Shown: positions 1 to 9,192, counted from the stretch's first letter. The stretch is 64,000 nucleotides of DNA from JAUMBM01 sp964441755 (GCA_964441755.1 CAYTVG010000006.1:178877-242876); one strand, 5' to 3'. The notes: a model not told the origin generated them from the letters alone. A program made the numbers and translations.

Positions 1-159
1 CGCCTGCTCAATGATATCCCGGGGCTCGAAAACCCAACCGCCGAGAATATGGCGATCTGGATCTGGCGACAGGTAAAGCCCGGGCTGCCTATGCTCAGCC
101 AGGTGATGGTCTGTGAAAATGCGAGCAGTGGCGTGATTTACAAAGGAGAATTTGAATAG
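1..159 (+). CDS. queD: 6-carboxytetrahydropterin synthase QueD/PTPS family, C-terminal part
   Basis: The window opens inside a reading frame (frame 1) that runs to a TAG at 157-159. The last 52 residues include NPTAENMAIWIWRQ and end in a SGVIYKGEFE-like tail. In the 6-pyruvoyltetrahydropterin synthase/QueD family the first of these is the conserved C-terminal NPTxENLAxWIW motif carrying a catalytic Glu. The enzyme converts dihydroneopterin triphosphate to 6-carboxytetrahydropterin in queuosine biosynthesis, or makes 6-pyruvoyltetrahydropterin. The metal-binding histidines lie upstream of the window, so QueD and PTPS cannot be separated here. The next gene starts 12 bases downstream. Confidence 0.85.
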   Translation, partial: RLLNDIPGLENPTAENMAIWIWRQVKPGLPMLSQVMVCENASSGVIYKGEFE

Positions 160-171
160 CCACGGCCAGCG

Positions 172-1260
172 ATGAAAGAAAAACTCCCGGCCGATATCCG
201 CTCTGCACTGGTCAAAGTGTCGACACCTTTCAGCATCGGCTCCGGGCTACTGCTACCCGAACAGGGGCTGCTTGCAACCGGCATTGGGCAACTGTCGGGG
301 CAACGCGAGGCTGTGGTGAAGCATCCACAGTTGGGGCATCAACCGGCAAGGGTAGTTTTTCTGGATTATTCCGCCCAATTTGCGCTGCTGCGCCTGTCGG
401 CCAACCTGTCCGGGCTACGCCCCGTACGCCTGGCAGATGCACCCGAGCCGGGTTCGCTGGTATTTATGCTTTACCGTCGGGGACGTCGCGGCTGTGCGAG
501 TCTGCCAGCCGATCTGCTGGCGGCACAGGCAGGCAGGCTGCAATTGCAGCCGCTGCTGGATACCGAGCGGATGGAGACTGCCGACGATCTGCTCGTAGTC
601 AACGAATCGGGACAATTGATTGGCTTCTCCAACACAGCATATTTTACAACACCGGATGGCGCCCGGGCACACAGCCTGCAGCCCTTGCAGGAAGCCGTCC
701 GTTTTCTCTGCGATCACCCGACCGCCAGCGCCGCCCGCTGCGAAAGCTGCGGCAGCCTGGCCATAGCCGACCCAGCCACCGTTGTCTGCCCCGTTTGCAA
801 CAGCCCACTGCAAACACCCTGGCAGCTGCGCGAATACGAGCCGGAAGGCATCTCCCGCACCATAGAGCAGATACTCGAAAAACTCGGTTATCAGCCAGCG
901 CTGGCCAGAGTGGGCTGCAATACCTGGCGGCTGCAGGAGGCCCCAAAACCGGTATCCCTTACCTACCACCCGCCAACAGGCCTGCTGTCGGCAGATGCTA
1001 CGCTCTGCTACCTCCCCCCCGGGCACGAACAAGCACTTTATGACTACCTCCTGCGGGAAAATTACAGCTTGCGGGGTATGAATATCAACAGCCGCGGTAC
1101 GCGTGTACAGCTTAGCCTCCTTATCTATGACTGCTATTTACAGCCAGATACGGCGCTTCGGCAGCTACAGCTTTTCTTTGAATGCACCCGCGCCTACAGC
1201 CTGGATCTGGAAAACAAGTACGGAAGGCTGCAAAAAATGCATTCAGATGAAGAAGAATGA
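172..1260 (+). CDS. Degenerate trypsin-like (HtrA-fold) protein with zinc ribbon
   Basis: A 362-residue protein of unknown function. Residues 10-155 have the outline of an HtrA/trypsin-like beta barrel: a GSGLLLPEQGLLAT start, then a VVFLDYSAQFALLRL strand, then VVNESGQLIGFSN where active enzymes have GNSGGPLVN..G.VIG. None of the His, Asp and Ser catalytic residues is at its expected place, so I infer a pseudoprotease. Cysteines 190, 193, 206 and 209 form a C-x2-C...C-x2-C zinc ribbon. The remaining part (about 215-362) resembles nothing I recognise and ends acidic. There is no signal peptide, so it is probably cytoplasmic. It follows queD by 12 bases and may be cotranscribed with it. Confidence 0.6.
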   Translation: MKEKLPADIRSALVKVSTPFSIGSGLLLPEQGLLATGIGQLSGQREAVVKHPQLGHQPARVVFLDYSAQFALLRLSANLSGLRPVRLADAPEPGSLVFMLYRRGRRGCASLPADLLAAQAGRLQLQPLLDTERMETADDLLVVNESGQLIGFSNTAYFTTPDGARAHSLQPLQEAVRFLCDHPTASAARCESCGSLAIADPATVVCPVCNSPLQTPWQLREYEPEGISRTIEQILEKLGYQPALARVGCNTWRLQEAPKPVSLTYHPPTGLLSADATLCYLPPGHEQALYDYLLRENYSLRGMNINSRGTRVQLSLLIYDCYLQPDTALRQLQLFFECTRAYSLDLENKYGRLQKMHSDEEE

Positions 1261-1400
1261 TTAACTTTGTTGAGAAGCGCAATAGGCAGCCTGTGGAGTC
1301 CGTTGAAATAGCATTAATTAACAGTACGGTAGCGGAGGAGACAACCGGAATGATCGACTGTCGCGATGGCATTCGTGCCTCAAAAATGTCAACCCCCATA

Positions 1401-1408
1401 TATTTTTG
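1401..1408 (+). promoter_or_regulatory. Bacteroidota -7 promoter element upstream of porP/sprF-like gene
   Basis: TATTTTTG matches the Bacteroidota -7 consensus TAnnTTTG and lies 102 bases before the ATG at 1511. A second match, TAACTTTG, is at 1262-1269 directly after the previous stop codon. No convincing -33 TTG was found for either. The 250-base gap 1261-1510 holds no other feature that I can see. Confidence 0.45.
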
Positions 1409-1510
1409 TTAATTTTTTGCGGTCTTATTGCAGATTCCCGTATTATTGTTGCTCCATTTGACAAACTAAAAGAATCTGATCTGGTTACAGCTTTACAAAT
1501 TACCGCCAAT

Positions 1511-2569
1511 ATGAAAATAATCAAGTCGCTTTACCTGACTGGTGTGCTGATGCTCGGACTAACAGGCTTGCTGGCGCAGGACATTCACTTCTCTCAGTTT
1601 TACCTGTCACCACTAAACCTCAATCCCGCCATGACGGGCGTGATGAACTGCAACGTACGGCTTACGGCCAACTACCGCAATCAGTGGGCCAGCGTATTGG
1701 GGCAAAATTCCTTCCGCACCTACTCTGTCTCTTATGATCAACGTATTGCTTCCGGCCGCAACGACTACTTTGGTGTAGGCGGCACTTTTTGGGGTGATCG
1801 TGCAGGGGAGGCCAATTTTTCGACCCTGACGGGCAAGTTGTCAGGCTCTTATTCGAAAAAAATGGGTGGTGGCCGCAATTATGGCAACTACCTTGTATTT
1901 GGTGTTGAAGCGGGTGTTGCACAGCGCAGCCTCGATTTCCTGAAGCTTCGCTGGGGTCTGCAGCATGACGGCCGTGGTGGCTATGACGGCTCACTGGATC
2001 CGGGAGAAACTACTTTCAACCGCGACGAGTTTCTCTTTGCTGACCTGGGCGCAGGCTTGTTGTGGTTCATGGTCTTTGATGCCAACAACAGTCTTTATCT
2101 GGGCGGTGCTTTTCACCACCTCAACCGCGCCAATCAGTCTTTTGACAGCAATGACGAGGACCTGCTCTACAGCCGCTTTACAGCGCATGCCGGTGGCGAA
2201 TTTTTGGTCAGCCGCCGCTTTGGTCTGCTGCCGGGTGTCATCATCATGAGCCAGGGGCCTTCTTTCCAGGTCAATGCAGGTACCAGCTTCAAGTTTTTGT
2301 TGCAGCCAGCCAGTAAGACGCAGGGCAGCCAGTCCTTCCAGTTTGGTCTTTGGACGCGTGTGTCCAACAAGATCGATAGTGGTGTGCTGACAGATGCTGC
2401 TATTCTGTCGACGCGCTTTGACTACGACAATTTCAGCCTGGGCTTCAGCTATGACCTCAACGTCTCCCAGTTCCGCCCGGCAACCAATGGCAATGGCGGT
2501 TTTGAACTGGCGCTGGTATACAAGATATGCGGACCCGCACGCAGGGGTATTTACTGCCCTGAGTTCTAG
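1511..2569 (+). CDS. PorP/SprF family type IX secretion/gliding outer-membrane protein
   Basis: A 352-residue protein with a signal peptide (MKIIKSLYLTGVLMLGLTGLLAQ) followed by the family signature DIHFSQFYLSPLNLNPAMTG. The rest has the alternating pattern of an outer-membrane beta barrel (YSVSYDQRI, FGLLPGVIIMSQG, FSLGFSYDLNVSQF). Members of this family associate with the type IX secretion system or with gliding SprB-type adhesins, and many Bacteroidota carry several copies, often next to a large adhesin. No adhesin or other secretion gene is adjacent here, so this is probably a stand-alone paralogue. The frame is open to 1406, but the ATG at 1511 puts the signal peptide at the N-terminus and lies downstream of the TATTTTTG element. 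A strong terminator follows at 2589. Confidence 0.88.
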   Translation: MKIIKSLYLTGVLMLGLTGLLAQDIHFSQFYLSPLNLNPAMTGVMNCNVRLTANYRNQWASVLGQNSFRTYSVSYDQRIASGRNDYFGVGGTFWGDRAGEANFSTLTGKLSGSYSKKMGGGRNYGNYLVFGVEAGVAQRSLDFLKLRWGLQHDGRGGYDGSLDPGETTFNRDEFLFADLGAGLLWFMVFDANNSLYLGGAFHHLNRANQSFDSNDEDLLYSRFTAHAGGEFLVSRRFGLLPGVIIMSQGPSFQVNAGTSFKFLLQPASKTQGSQSFQFGLWTRVSNKIDSGVLTDAAILSTRFDYDNFSLGFSYDLNVSQFRPATNGNGGFELALVYKICGPARRGIYCPEF

Positions 2570-2588
2570 TTCATATACAACGATAGCG

Positions 2589-2634
2589 AAACAAAACAGG
2601 CTGGTGCTTCTTCGAAGGCCAGCCTGTTTTGTTT
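2589..2634 (+). terminator. Rho-independent terminator of porP/sprF-like gene
   Basis: Perfect 16-bp arms at 2589-2604 and 2619-2634 (AAACAAAACAGGCTGG and its complement) around a 14-base loop. The 3' arm ends in TTTTGTTTTT. It lies 20 bases after the stop codon. Confidence 0.8.
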
Positions 2635-2848
2635 TTGGGTGCTCATTGGTTATTATGTATCGCCTTTACGCGTATTGGGTATTTTGTTGTCGGCTCAAAA
2701 TGGCTCTTATGCCAAGGGTTGCCTTTTTGGGGTCAGGCAGTACACTTCTTCAAAAGCGCAAAACCCACGAAAAAAATACTTATTTTTATCTGCGACAAAA
2801 ATCCCCTAACTTTTTCTGCTACCAATTTTTGTCTAACAGCTTTACACT

Positions 2849-3598
2849 ATGCACACGGAGTATACGCTGCTCAGTTTTGACAATTATGAAATTCCGGTAA
2901 AAATTGTCCGTGAGCATCGGCACAGTATTCGCTCTGCCTTTGGCAAAGACCACCTCATCATTCGGTTTCCGGTATTCATAGACAAGACCGCTGAGGAGCA
3001 CTACCGGCAGCATCTGCGCGAGTGGCTGTTGGCGCAGGAAGCGAGCAGGCCGGGGCTGCTCACGCGCTATGAGCGCAGGGGTGACTACACAACAGGAGAT
3101 ACCCTCATCATCCTTGGCAAGTCCTATCAAATCAGCCTGCTCGAAGAAGAGCGCAAGACCTGCACCGCCAGACTGTCAGGCGACCACATAAGCCTTCACA
3201 TCGACCGGAAGCTGTCCGGCTACGACCGCAAGCTAGCCATCCGCAGCCTGCTCAGCAGGCTATTGTCCAATATATATACCCCTGTTTTTCAACGACGAAC
3301 CCACGAGCTTGCTGCCCAGCATTTTGAAAATCAGCTGCGGCGCCCTATCAGGCATGTCAGGTTCAAGTACAACCACAGCAATTGGGGATCCTGTTCCAAT
3401 ACCGGCAACATCAACCTCAGCACGCGCTTGCTGCTGGCACCCGCCGAGGTCATTGACTATGTTATCATACACGAACTCGCCCACCTGATAGAGCTCAACC
3501 ACTCCGATCGCTTTTGGTATTGGGTTGCCAAAGCTATGCCCGACTATGTGAGACACGAAAAATGGCTCAAAGAGTATGGCCATCAGTGTGATTTTTAG
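2849..3598 (+). CDS. YgjP-like (DUF45/M48-type) zinc metallopeptidase
   Basis: A 249-residue cytoplasmic protein. The C-terminal half carries NWGSCS, then VIIHELAHLIELNHSDRFW, where H208, E209 and H212 form the HExxH zinc site and H218 is the likely third ligand. This arrangement is typical of the YgjP-like/DUF45 family, whose substrates are mostly unknown. The N-terminal half is the usual beta-rich region of the family. There is no signal peptide or membrane segment. The ATG at 2849 is the first start in a frame of normal family length. It stands alone between the porP/sprF terminator and the alaS promoter. Confidence 0.85.
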   Translation: MHTEYTLLSFDNYEIPVKIVREHRHSIRSAFGKDHLIIRFPVFIDKTAEEHYRQHLREWLLAQEASRPGLLTRYERRGDYTTGDTLIILGKSYQISLLEEERKTCTARLSGDHISLHIDRKLSGYDRKLAIRSLLSRLLSNIYTPVFQRRTHELAAQHFENQLRRPIRHVRFKYNHSNWGSCSNTGNINLSTRLLLAPAEVIDYVIIHELAHLIELNHSDRFWYWVAKAMPDYVRHEKWLKEYGHQCDF

Positions 3599-3628
3599 GG
3601 CTGTTGTAGTTTTTAGGCTTGCTAGTTG

Positions 3629-3636
3629 TATCTTTG
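3629..3636 (+). promoter_or_regulatory. -7 promoter element of alaS
   Basis: TATCTTTG is an exact TAnnTTTG match ending 21 bases before the alaS ATG. A TTG at 3604-3606 is 22 bases upstream, within the 17-23 base spacing described for Bacteroidota -33 elements. Confidence 0.65.
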
Positions 3637-3657
3637 TGGCCCATAAAATGACAAACC

Positions 3658-6288
3658 ATGATGAAGGCCAGTGAAATCCGGCAACAGTTTTTGGATTTCT
3701 TCCGCGACAAGCAGCATAAGATTGTACCCTCTGCGCCCATCGTCAACAGGGAAGACCCCACGCTGATGTTTACCAATGCAGGCATGAACCAGTTCAAGGA
3801 TTTTTTCCTTGGCAATGCCACGCCTGACAACCCACGTATAGCCGATACGCAAAAATGTATGCGGGTGAGTGGTAAGCACAACGACCTGGAGGATGTTGGC
3901 CGTGACGGTACGCACCACACCATGTTTGAGATGCTGGGCAACTGGTCGATTGGCGATTATTTCAAGGAGGAGGCACTGAGCTGGTCGTGGGAACTCCTGA
4001 CCAGCGTTTACGGCATAGCTCCTGACCGACTGTATGCCACGGTTTTTGGAGGTGACGAGCGGGAAAAATTGCCTGCCGATGATGAGGCGAAAAGCATCTG
4101 GCTTCGTTTTTTGCCTGCTGACCGGGTGCTGTACGGCAATAAGAAAGATAATTTTTGGGAGATGGGCGATACGGGTCCCTGTGGTCCCTGCTCAGAAATA
4201 CATGTAGACCTGCGGTCGGACGAGGAGCGTGCAGCCCAGCCCGGGCATTTGCTGGTCAACACCGACCATCCGCGGGTGATTGAAATCTGGAACAACGTAT
4301 TTATCCAGTTCAACCGCAAAGCCGACGGTCAGTTGGAGGCGCTACCGGCCAGCCACGTAGATACGGGAATGGGCTTTGAACGCCTTTGCATGGTGCTGCA
4401 GGGCAAGACAGCGACCTATGATACCGATATATTTACGCCTCTCATCCGTTTCATTGAGCAGGTATCCGGCAAGCAATACACGGCCAGCTACGCCCCTGAG
4501 GCCAAGAGTGATATGGCTATGCGGGTTGTTGCCGACCACATTCGGGCGGTAGCTTTCACCATTGCCGATGGCCAGCTGCCCGCCAGTGGCGGTGCGGGCT
4601 ATGTCGTCCGGCGCATCCTGCGCCGTGCGGTGCGCTATTACTACTCCTTCCTCAACATCCGCGAGCCCTTCCTGCACCGGCTCATCGCGGTGCTGGCGCA
4701 GGAGATGGGCAGCTGCTTTCCTGAGCTTGCACAGCAGCGCGAGCAGGTGGCCCGCATCATTGAAGGCGAAGAAAAAGCTTTCCTGCATACACTTGAAAAT
4801 GGTTTGCACCGCTTTGATGCGCTGCAAATAACCGATGGGCAGATCAACGGACAGGATGCTTTTGAACTATACGATACCTTTGGCTTTCCCATTGACCTCA
4901 CCCGACTGCTGGCTACCGAAAAAGGCCTTACCGTCGATGAAGCAGGCTTTGAAAAAGCACTGCAGCAGCAAAAAGAGCGCTCCCGCGCTGATGCTGCCAA
5001 GGAGGTGGGCGACTGGACTGTTCTACATGAACACGAGAGCGTACATTTCGAGGGCTATGATCAGCTGATTGTCTACCAGGCGCAGATCATCAAGTACCGG
5101 ACTGTAAAAATCAAAGGCCAGGACAGCTACCAATTGGTGCTCAATCATACACCTTTTTATGCTGAAAGCGGCGGCCAGACAGGCGATACAGGCGAGCTGT
5201 TTGTGGGTGCTGAAAGAATAGAAGTGGTGGATACACAAAAAGAGAATGACCTCATCATTCATTTGGTCAACCAGCTGCCGACCAATCCGGGGCTGCCTGT
5301 CACCGCTTCCGTGCATGCAACGCGCCGAAGGGCAATTTCCTGTCACCACAGTGCTGTACACCTCATGCATGCTGCCCTGCACGAAGTGCTGGGGCCACAC
5401 GCACTCCAAAAAGGTCAGGACGTCACTGACGAGCGCCTGCGCTTCGACTTCTCGCACTTCCAAAAAGTTACTGAAGAGGAGCTCACGCGCATTGAGCAGA
5501 TCGTCAACCGCAAAATTCGGGAAAATATAGCGCTCGACGAGCGCCGCAACGTACCCATTGACGAGGCCCGGCAGTCGGGTGCTATGATGCTTTTCGGTGA
5601 AAAATACGGTGAGTTTGTGCGCATCATCACCTTTGACGCCGGTTTTTCGGTAGAACTCTGTGGCGGTACACATGTCACTTCAACGGGTGAGATCGGCTTG
5701 TTCCGGATCGTCTCTGAAGGTGCTGTGGCTGCCGGTATCCGCCGTATTGAGGCGGTAGCAGCAGATGCTGCCGAGCAGTGGCTCAATGACCAGCTCGCCG
5801 ACCTGCAGGAAATCCGGCAACTGCTGCGGCAGCCGCGGCAGGCAGCCCGGGCGGTTGAAGCCTTACAGGAAGAAGTACGGCAGCTGCGGAAAGAAAAAGA
5901 ACAGTTGCAGACAGCACAGGCGGCAGGTCTCAAAGACCAGCTGCTCAGCCAGTTTACCCAACTACCCGATTTCAAAATTCTCGCAGCCCGAGTACCTGTT
6001 GCTGATGCCAACGCCATCAAAACGCTGGCTTTCCAGCTCGAAAAAGAGGCGGCACCGGCAGCCATCCTGCTTGGCAATGAGAGCGATGGTAAGCCTATGC
6101 TCACCCTCATCCTTTCCAAATCACTGTCCGACAGTGGTGCACTCAATGCCTCCCAGCTCATTCGCGAGCTGGCCAAAGACATTCAGGGCGGCGGCGGCGG
6201 CCAACCCTTCTTTGCAACAGCAGGTGGAAAAAATCTCAGCGGACTGGACAGCGCGCTGGCCAGGTTTGCTGCGGTACTTCAGCCTTAG
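3658..6288 (+). CDS. alaS: Alanyl-tRNA synthetase
   Basis: An 876-residue class II synthetase that charges tRNA-Ala. The order of domains is standard. The aminoacylation core starts at residue 1 (FTNAGMNQFKDFFLG, then GDTGPCGPCSEI). The editing domain carries the zinc motifs HHSAVHLMHAAL and CGGTHV. A helical linker (about 700-770, rich in Glu, Gln and Arg) leads to the C-terminal DHHA1/C-Ala domain with GGGGGQPFFATAGG. Length matches bacterial AlaRS. Two ATG codons are adjacent (3658 and 3661) and the first was used. The gene is monocistronic: its own promoter lies upstream and a convergent double hairpin follows. Confidence 0.98.
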   Translation: MMKASEIRQQFLDFFRDKQHKIVPSAPIVNREDPTLMFTNAGMNQFKDFFLGNATPDNPRIADTQKCMRVSGKHNDLEDVGRDGTHHTMFEMLGNWSIGDYFKEEALSWSWELLTSVYGIAPDRLYATVFGGDEREKLPADDEAKSIWLRFLPADRVLYGNKKDNFWEMGDTGPCGPCSEIHVDLRSDEERAAQPGHLLVNTDHPRVIEIWNNVFIQFNRKADGQLEALPASHVDTGMGFERLCMVLQGKTATYDTDIFTPLIRFIEQVSGKQYTASYAPEAKSDMAMRVVADHIRAVAFTIADGQLPASGGAGYVVRRILRRAVRYYYSFLNIREPFLHRLIAVLAQEMGSCFPELAQQREQVARIIEGEEKAFLHTLENGLHRFDALQITDGQINGQDAFELYDTFGFPIDLTRLLATEKGLTVDEAGFEKALQQQKERSRADAAKEVGDWTVLHEHESVHFEGYDQLIVYQAQIIKYRTVKIKGQDSYQLVLNHTPFYAESGGQTGDTGELFVGAERIEVVDTQKENDLIIHLVNQLPTNPGLPVTASVHATRRRAISCHHSAVHLMHAALHEVLGPHALQKGQDVTDERLRFDFSHFQKVTEEELTRIEQIVNRKIRENIALDERRNVPIDEARQSGAMMLFGEKYGEFVRIITFDAGFSVELCGGTHVTSTGEIGLFRIVSEGAVAAGIRRIEAVAADAAEQWLNDQLADLQEIRQLLRQPRQAARAVEALQEEVRQLRKEKEQLQTAQAAGLKDQLLSQFTQLPDFKILAARVPVADANAIKTLAFQLEKEAAPAAILLGNESDGKPMLTLILSKSLSDSGALNASQLIRELAKDIQGGGGGQPFFATAGGKNLSGLDSALARFAAVLQP

Positions 6289-6301
6289 TGCTCGCTAAAC
6301 G

Positions 6302-6388
6302 ACAGCCTTTTATTTTTTCCGAAAAAAATAAAAGGCTGTTCACGAAAAAGGGTGTTGGCAGCGGAAGCTGCCAACACCCTTTTTCGTG
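6302..6388. terminator. Two long hairpins between convergent alaS and ctpA-type gene
   Basis: Hairpin 1 (6302-6339) has AT-rich arms beginning ACAGCCTTTTATTTTTT. Hairpin 2 (6341-6388) has perfect 22-bp arms, 6341-6362 and 6367-6388, around a GGAA loop. Each has T-rich sequence on both strands, so the pair can terminate transcription from either side. Confidence 0.8.
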
Positions 6389-6423
6389 ACTTTTGGCGAG
6401 ACAATGCCACCAAAGCTACTTTA

Positions 6424-8070
6424 CTAGTTGGTTGCCCCTGCAGAGAGAACACCTTGGTAACGATGCGGATCAGACAAAATACTGATCGCCTCGCGCACCT
6501 CCTTGTCATTGCGCAACCCTATCTGTACTTTGCCGCGCTGATAGTAGTAGCGCCCGGCTATCTCTTTCTCTATCAGATCTGTAATGATTTCGCGATGACT
6601 CTGCAACTCTGTACGCTGCGCAAAATCGATGCGCGCCTGCAGCGCTGCCAGCTCCTCTGCAGCCTGTACCCCCTCTGAGGCAAGCGCTGTCGTTACTTTT
6701 TTCAATATCTTCTCTGATTCGCTGTCGTATACAAATTGGCGGCTGCGCAGCCAGGAATCAAAGTCGGAGAAATCCGTAAATTTGAAGCGGTCGACCGAGT
6801 CAATTTCCGGGTGGCGTAGCACCCAATTGGTCACATAATCGAAGATCATGTGATCTTCCACCAAAGTTTTGACAATTCCCTCCTGGTAGGGAGGAGGCAG
6901 TACGATGTCGGGCTTCACCCCACCGCCATCGAGGACAACGCGGCCTGCTTCCGTCCGAAACTGTGCCCTGCGGGCATCCGGAATCTCAACCGGTTCACCA
7001 TTTTCGTATTCGACACTCTGAATACAGCGGCCGCTGGGGATATAATACTTAGAGGTCGTCACCTTCACCCTGGCATTATACCCCACTTCCATAGTATTCT
7101 GTACCAATCCTTTACCGTAAGAACGCTGCCCAATGAGCACTCCGCGGTCATAATCCTGCACTACCCCGCTGACAATCTCCGAAGCCGAAGCCGAGCGCTT
7201 GTTGATTAGGATGGCCAGCGGAATGATTGTATCGAAAGGCGTACTCATCGTACGGTACACCATATCGCGCTCTTTGATCTTACCCCGGGTAGACACCACA
7301 ATCTGCTCGCGGGGAATAAAAATATTACACAAATTAACTGCCTCATGCAGCAACCCACCTCCGTTGTTGCGCAGATCGACGATAACCCCCCGCAGTGCAG
7401 GCTGCTGCGCCTTTAGCTCCCTGAGAGCATTTTCGACGTTTCTGGCGGCATCCGGCGTAAACGTCGACAAGTATATGTAGCCAATACTGTCCGATACCAT
7501 ACCAAAGTAAGGAACGTTCAGTACATCCACGTCAGCCCGCACCAAGGTAACATCAAAATCTCCCGGCGCTCCCGGGCGGCGAATCCGCAGTACCACCTTA
7601 GAACCCGGAAAACCCCGCATTACCTCGTTGAGTTCCTCCATAGATTTGTTGCGGGCGTCGCGGCCATCAACTGCGACAATTTGATCTCCCGGCCGCAGTC
7701 CGGCCTTGTCGGCAGGCTGGTCCTTGTACAATTCCGTGATGGTCACGTAATCCCCTATCTTCTCGCTTACAGCCCCAATACCGTGATAGCGTCCCTCCGT
7801 GCTAAAACGATAGCCCTCAATATCTGCCTCGCTGATATAATTGGTGAACGGATCCAGTGAGCCCATCATGGCATCAATGCCTGTGCGCATCAGTTTACCC
7901 GGATCTATTTCATCCACATAGTTTGCGTTCAGCTCTTTGTAGACATTGGTAAACAACTCAATATTTTTGAGTATTTCAAAATACTTGTCGTTGGTTTCAG
8001 TCAGCGTGAAGGCAGAAGCAAGGATTATCAGGGCCAGTAATGCTGGTTTTATGCCAAACACAATTCTCAT
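6424..8070 (-). CDS. ctpA: S41 carboxy-terminal processing peptidase (PDZ-containing)
   Basis: A 548-residue envelope protease. An N-terminal hydrophobic segment (residues 7-22) serves as signal or anchor. A PDZ domain spans about 95-168 (GIGAVSEKIGDYVTITEL, then GLRPGDQIVAVDG). The S41 catalytic domain spans about 190-375 and contains VDLRNNGGGLL. The catalytic Ser of SASASE is near residue 297 and the general-base Lys is near 320 (SYGKGLVQ). Homologues trim C-termini of exported proteins. The C-terminal 140 residues form a helical region common in Bacteroidota members. The 3' end meets the alaS terminator. Confidence 0.93.
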   Translation of the reverse strand: MRIVFGIKPALLALIILASAFTLTETNDKYFEILKNIELFTNVYKELNANYVDEIDPGKLMRTGIDAMMGSLDPFTNYISEADIEGYRFSTEGRYHGIGAVSEKIGDYVTITELYKDQPADKAGLRPGDQIVAVDGRDARNKSMEELNEVMRGFPGSKVVLRIRRPGAPGDFDVTLVRADVDVLNVPYFGMVSDSIGYIYLSTFTPDAARNVENALRELKAQQPALRGVIVDLRNNGGGLLHEAVNLCNIFIPREQIVVSTRGKIKERDMVYRTMSTPFDTIIPLAILINKRSASASEIVSGVVQDYDRGVLIGQRSYGKGLVQNTMEVGYNARVKVTTSKYYIPSGRCIQSVEYENGEPVEIPDARRAQFRTEAGRVVLDGGGVKPDIVLPPPYQEGIVKTLVEDHMIFDYVTNWVLRHPEIDSVDRFKFTDFSDFDSWLRSRQFVYDSESEKILKKVTTALASEGVQAAEELAALQARIDFAQRTELQSHREIITDLIEKEIAGRYYYQRGKVQIGLRNDKEVREAISILSDPHRYQGVLSAGATN

Positions 8071-8089
8071 AGTAAGTAATTTTAAAACC

Positions 8090-8097
8090 CAAAATTA
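8090..8097 (-). promoter_or_regulatory. -7 promoter element of ctpA-type gene
   Basis: On the minus strand this reads TAATTTTG (TAnnTTTG), 19 bases before the ATG at 8070. A minus-strand TTG lies 23 bases upstream of it. The AT-rich stretch 8085-8165 also contains three near-copies of ACAATTG/CAATTGT. Confidence 0.5.
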
Positions 8098-8315
8098 CAA
8101 TCAATACGATAAATGTACCACAATTGTTTTATCTGCCACAATTGATTTTCACAGAATTGTTTACGCATACTCCTGTCATCAAGCGGCCTGTTTATGTGAC
8201 AATAAAGCTTAGCGGGCGAGGAATTTTACATTCACCCGCTGCTGTCTGCTGATTCTGCAGGCGGCAGCCATCAGACCAGCTAAAATGGCCTGCGACTGCC
8301 AGACATCAGGCAGGA

Positions 8316-9083
8316 CTAATCCTCCAGTAAAAAATCAAGTACCAGTTGTCGCAATGCAGCCGGCTGCTCCGCATGTACCCAATGCCCTGCCCCCTCAATG
8401 GTGGCCAGCCGGGCGGCCGGAAAGCGCTCCTCAACATTCGGCCAGTCGGCAGGCCGGATGTAAGCCGAATTTCCCCCTTTGATGAAAAGGGTAGGTTTGT
8501 CATAGGGCTCCCCGGCCGGAATATCTGCAAGAATGTCGGCATAATGACTATAGATGGCCGGCAGGTTCATCTTCCAGCCGAGGCTGCCGTCGGGTTGCCT
8601 GCTCAGATTTTTGAGCAAAAACTGCAGCACGGCCGGCTCATGGATGCGCGCCGCCAGCTGTTCTTCTACAAGCTTTCTTTCACCGGCCGAAGACAGATCA
8701 ACAGACAGCAGGGCGTCGAAAATACTTTCGTGTCCCCCCTGATACTGTTTGGGAGCGATATCGACGACCACCAGTTTATCGACCATATCGGGATACTGCC
8801 CGGCAAAGGTCATAGCCGTTTTTCCCCCCATCGAATGCCCCAGGATGTGCGCGTGGTACATCCAGTGCGACTCCATGAACTGTCGTAAATCTTCAGCCAT
8901 CAGGGGGTAGGTAATTTCATCACGCTGCGGAGATCGGCCATGATTGCGCTGGTCAACGATAAAAACAGTGAAGTGATCAGCCCACTGACGCGCCAATGTC
9001 TGCCAATTGTCCAACGATCCGAAAAGACCATGCAGAATAATGAGCGGGTGGCCTTGCCCGAAGGTTTTATAATTGAGTTCCAT
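8316..9083 (-). CDS. Alpha/beta hydrolase, YbfF-like esterase
   Basis: A 255-residue alpha/beta hydrolase. HGLFGSLDNW forms the oxyanion-hole strand, GHSMGG carries the nucleophilic Ser (about residue 92), and a C-terminal GAGHWVHAEQP carries the catalytic His. The pattern DQRNHGRSP and the length fit the YbfF-type acyl-CoA/short-chain esterases. There is no signal peptide, so it is cytoplasmic. The frame is open to 9155, but those 24 extra residues are not family-like and the ATG at 9083 starts directly with MELNYKTFGQG. The natural substrate cannot be told. Confidence 0.88.
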   Translation of the reverse strand: MELNYKTFGQGHPLIILHGLFGSLDNWQTLARQWADHFTVFIVDQRNHGRSPQRDEITYPLMAEDLRQFMESHWMYHAHILGHSMGGKTAMTFAGQYPDMVDKLVVVDIAPKQYQGGHESIFDALLSVDLSSAGERKLVEEQLAARIHEPAVLQFLLKNLSRQPDGSLGWKMNLPAIYSHYADILADIPAGEPYDKPTLFIKGGNSAYIRPADWPNVEERFPAARLATIEGAGHWVHAEQPAALRQLVLDFLLED

Positions 9084-9150
9084 AAAGCAAAGGTATGGCT
9101 TCCCGATGAAACTATAGTGAATACGACAATGCAGCCAGTTCAAAAACCGG

Positions 9151-9192
9151 GCCACATTTCCTGAGCGGCATCAGCCGCTCAGGAAATGTGGC
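9151..9192 (-). terminator. Terminator hairpin after CrtA-like gene
   Basis: Perfect 19-bp arms, 9151-9169 and 9174-9192, around an ATCA loop. The arm 9174-9192 includes the stop codon and last codons of the CrtA-like gene (stop 9179-9181). The hairpin separates that gene from the esterase downstream on the same strand. Confidence 0.65.
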
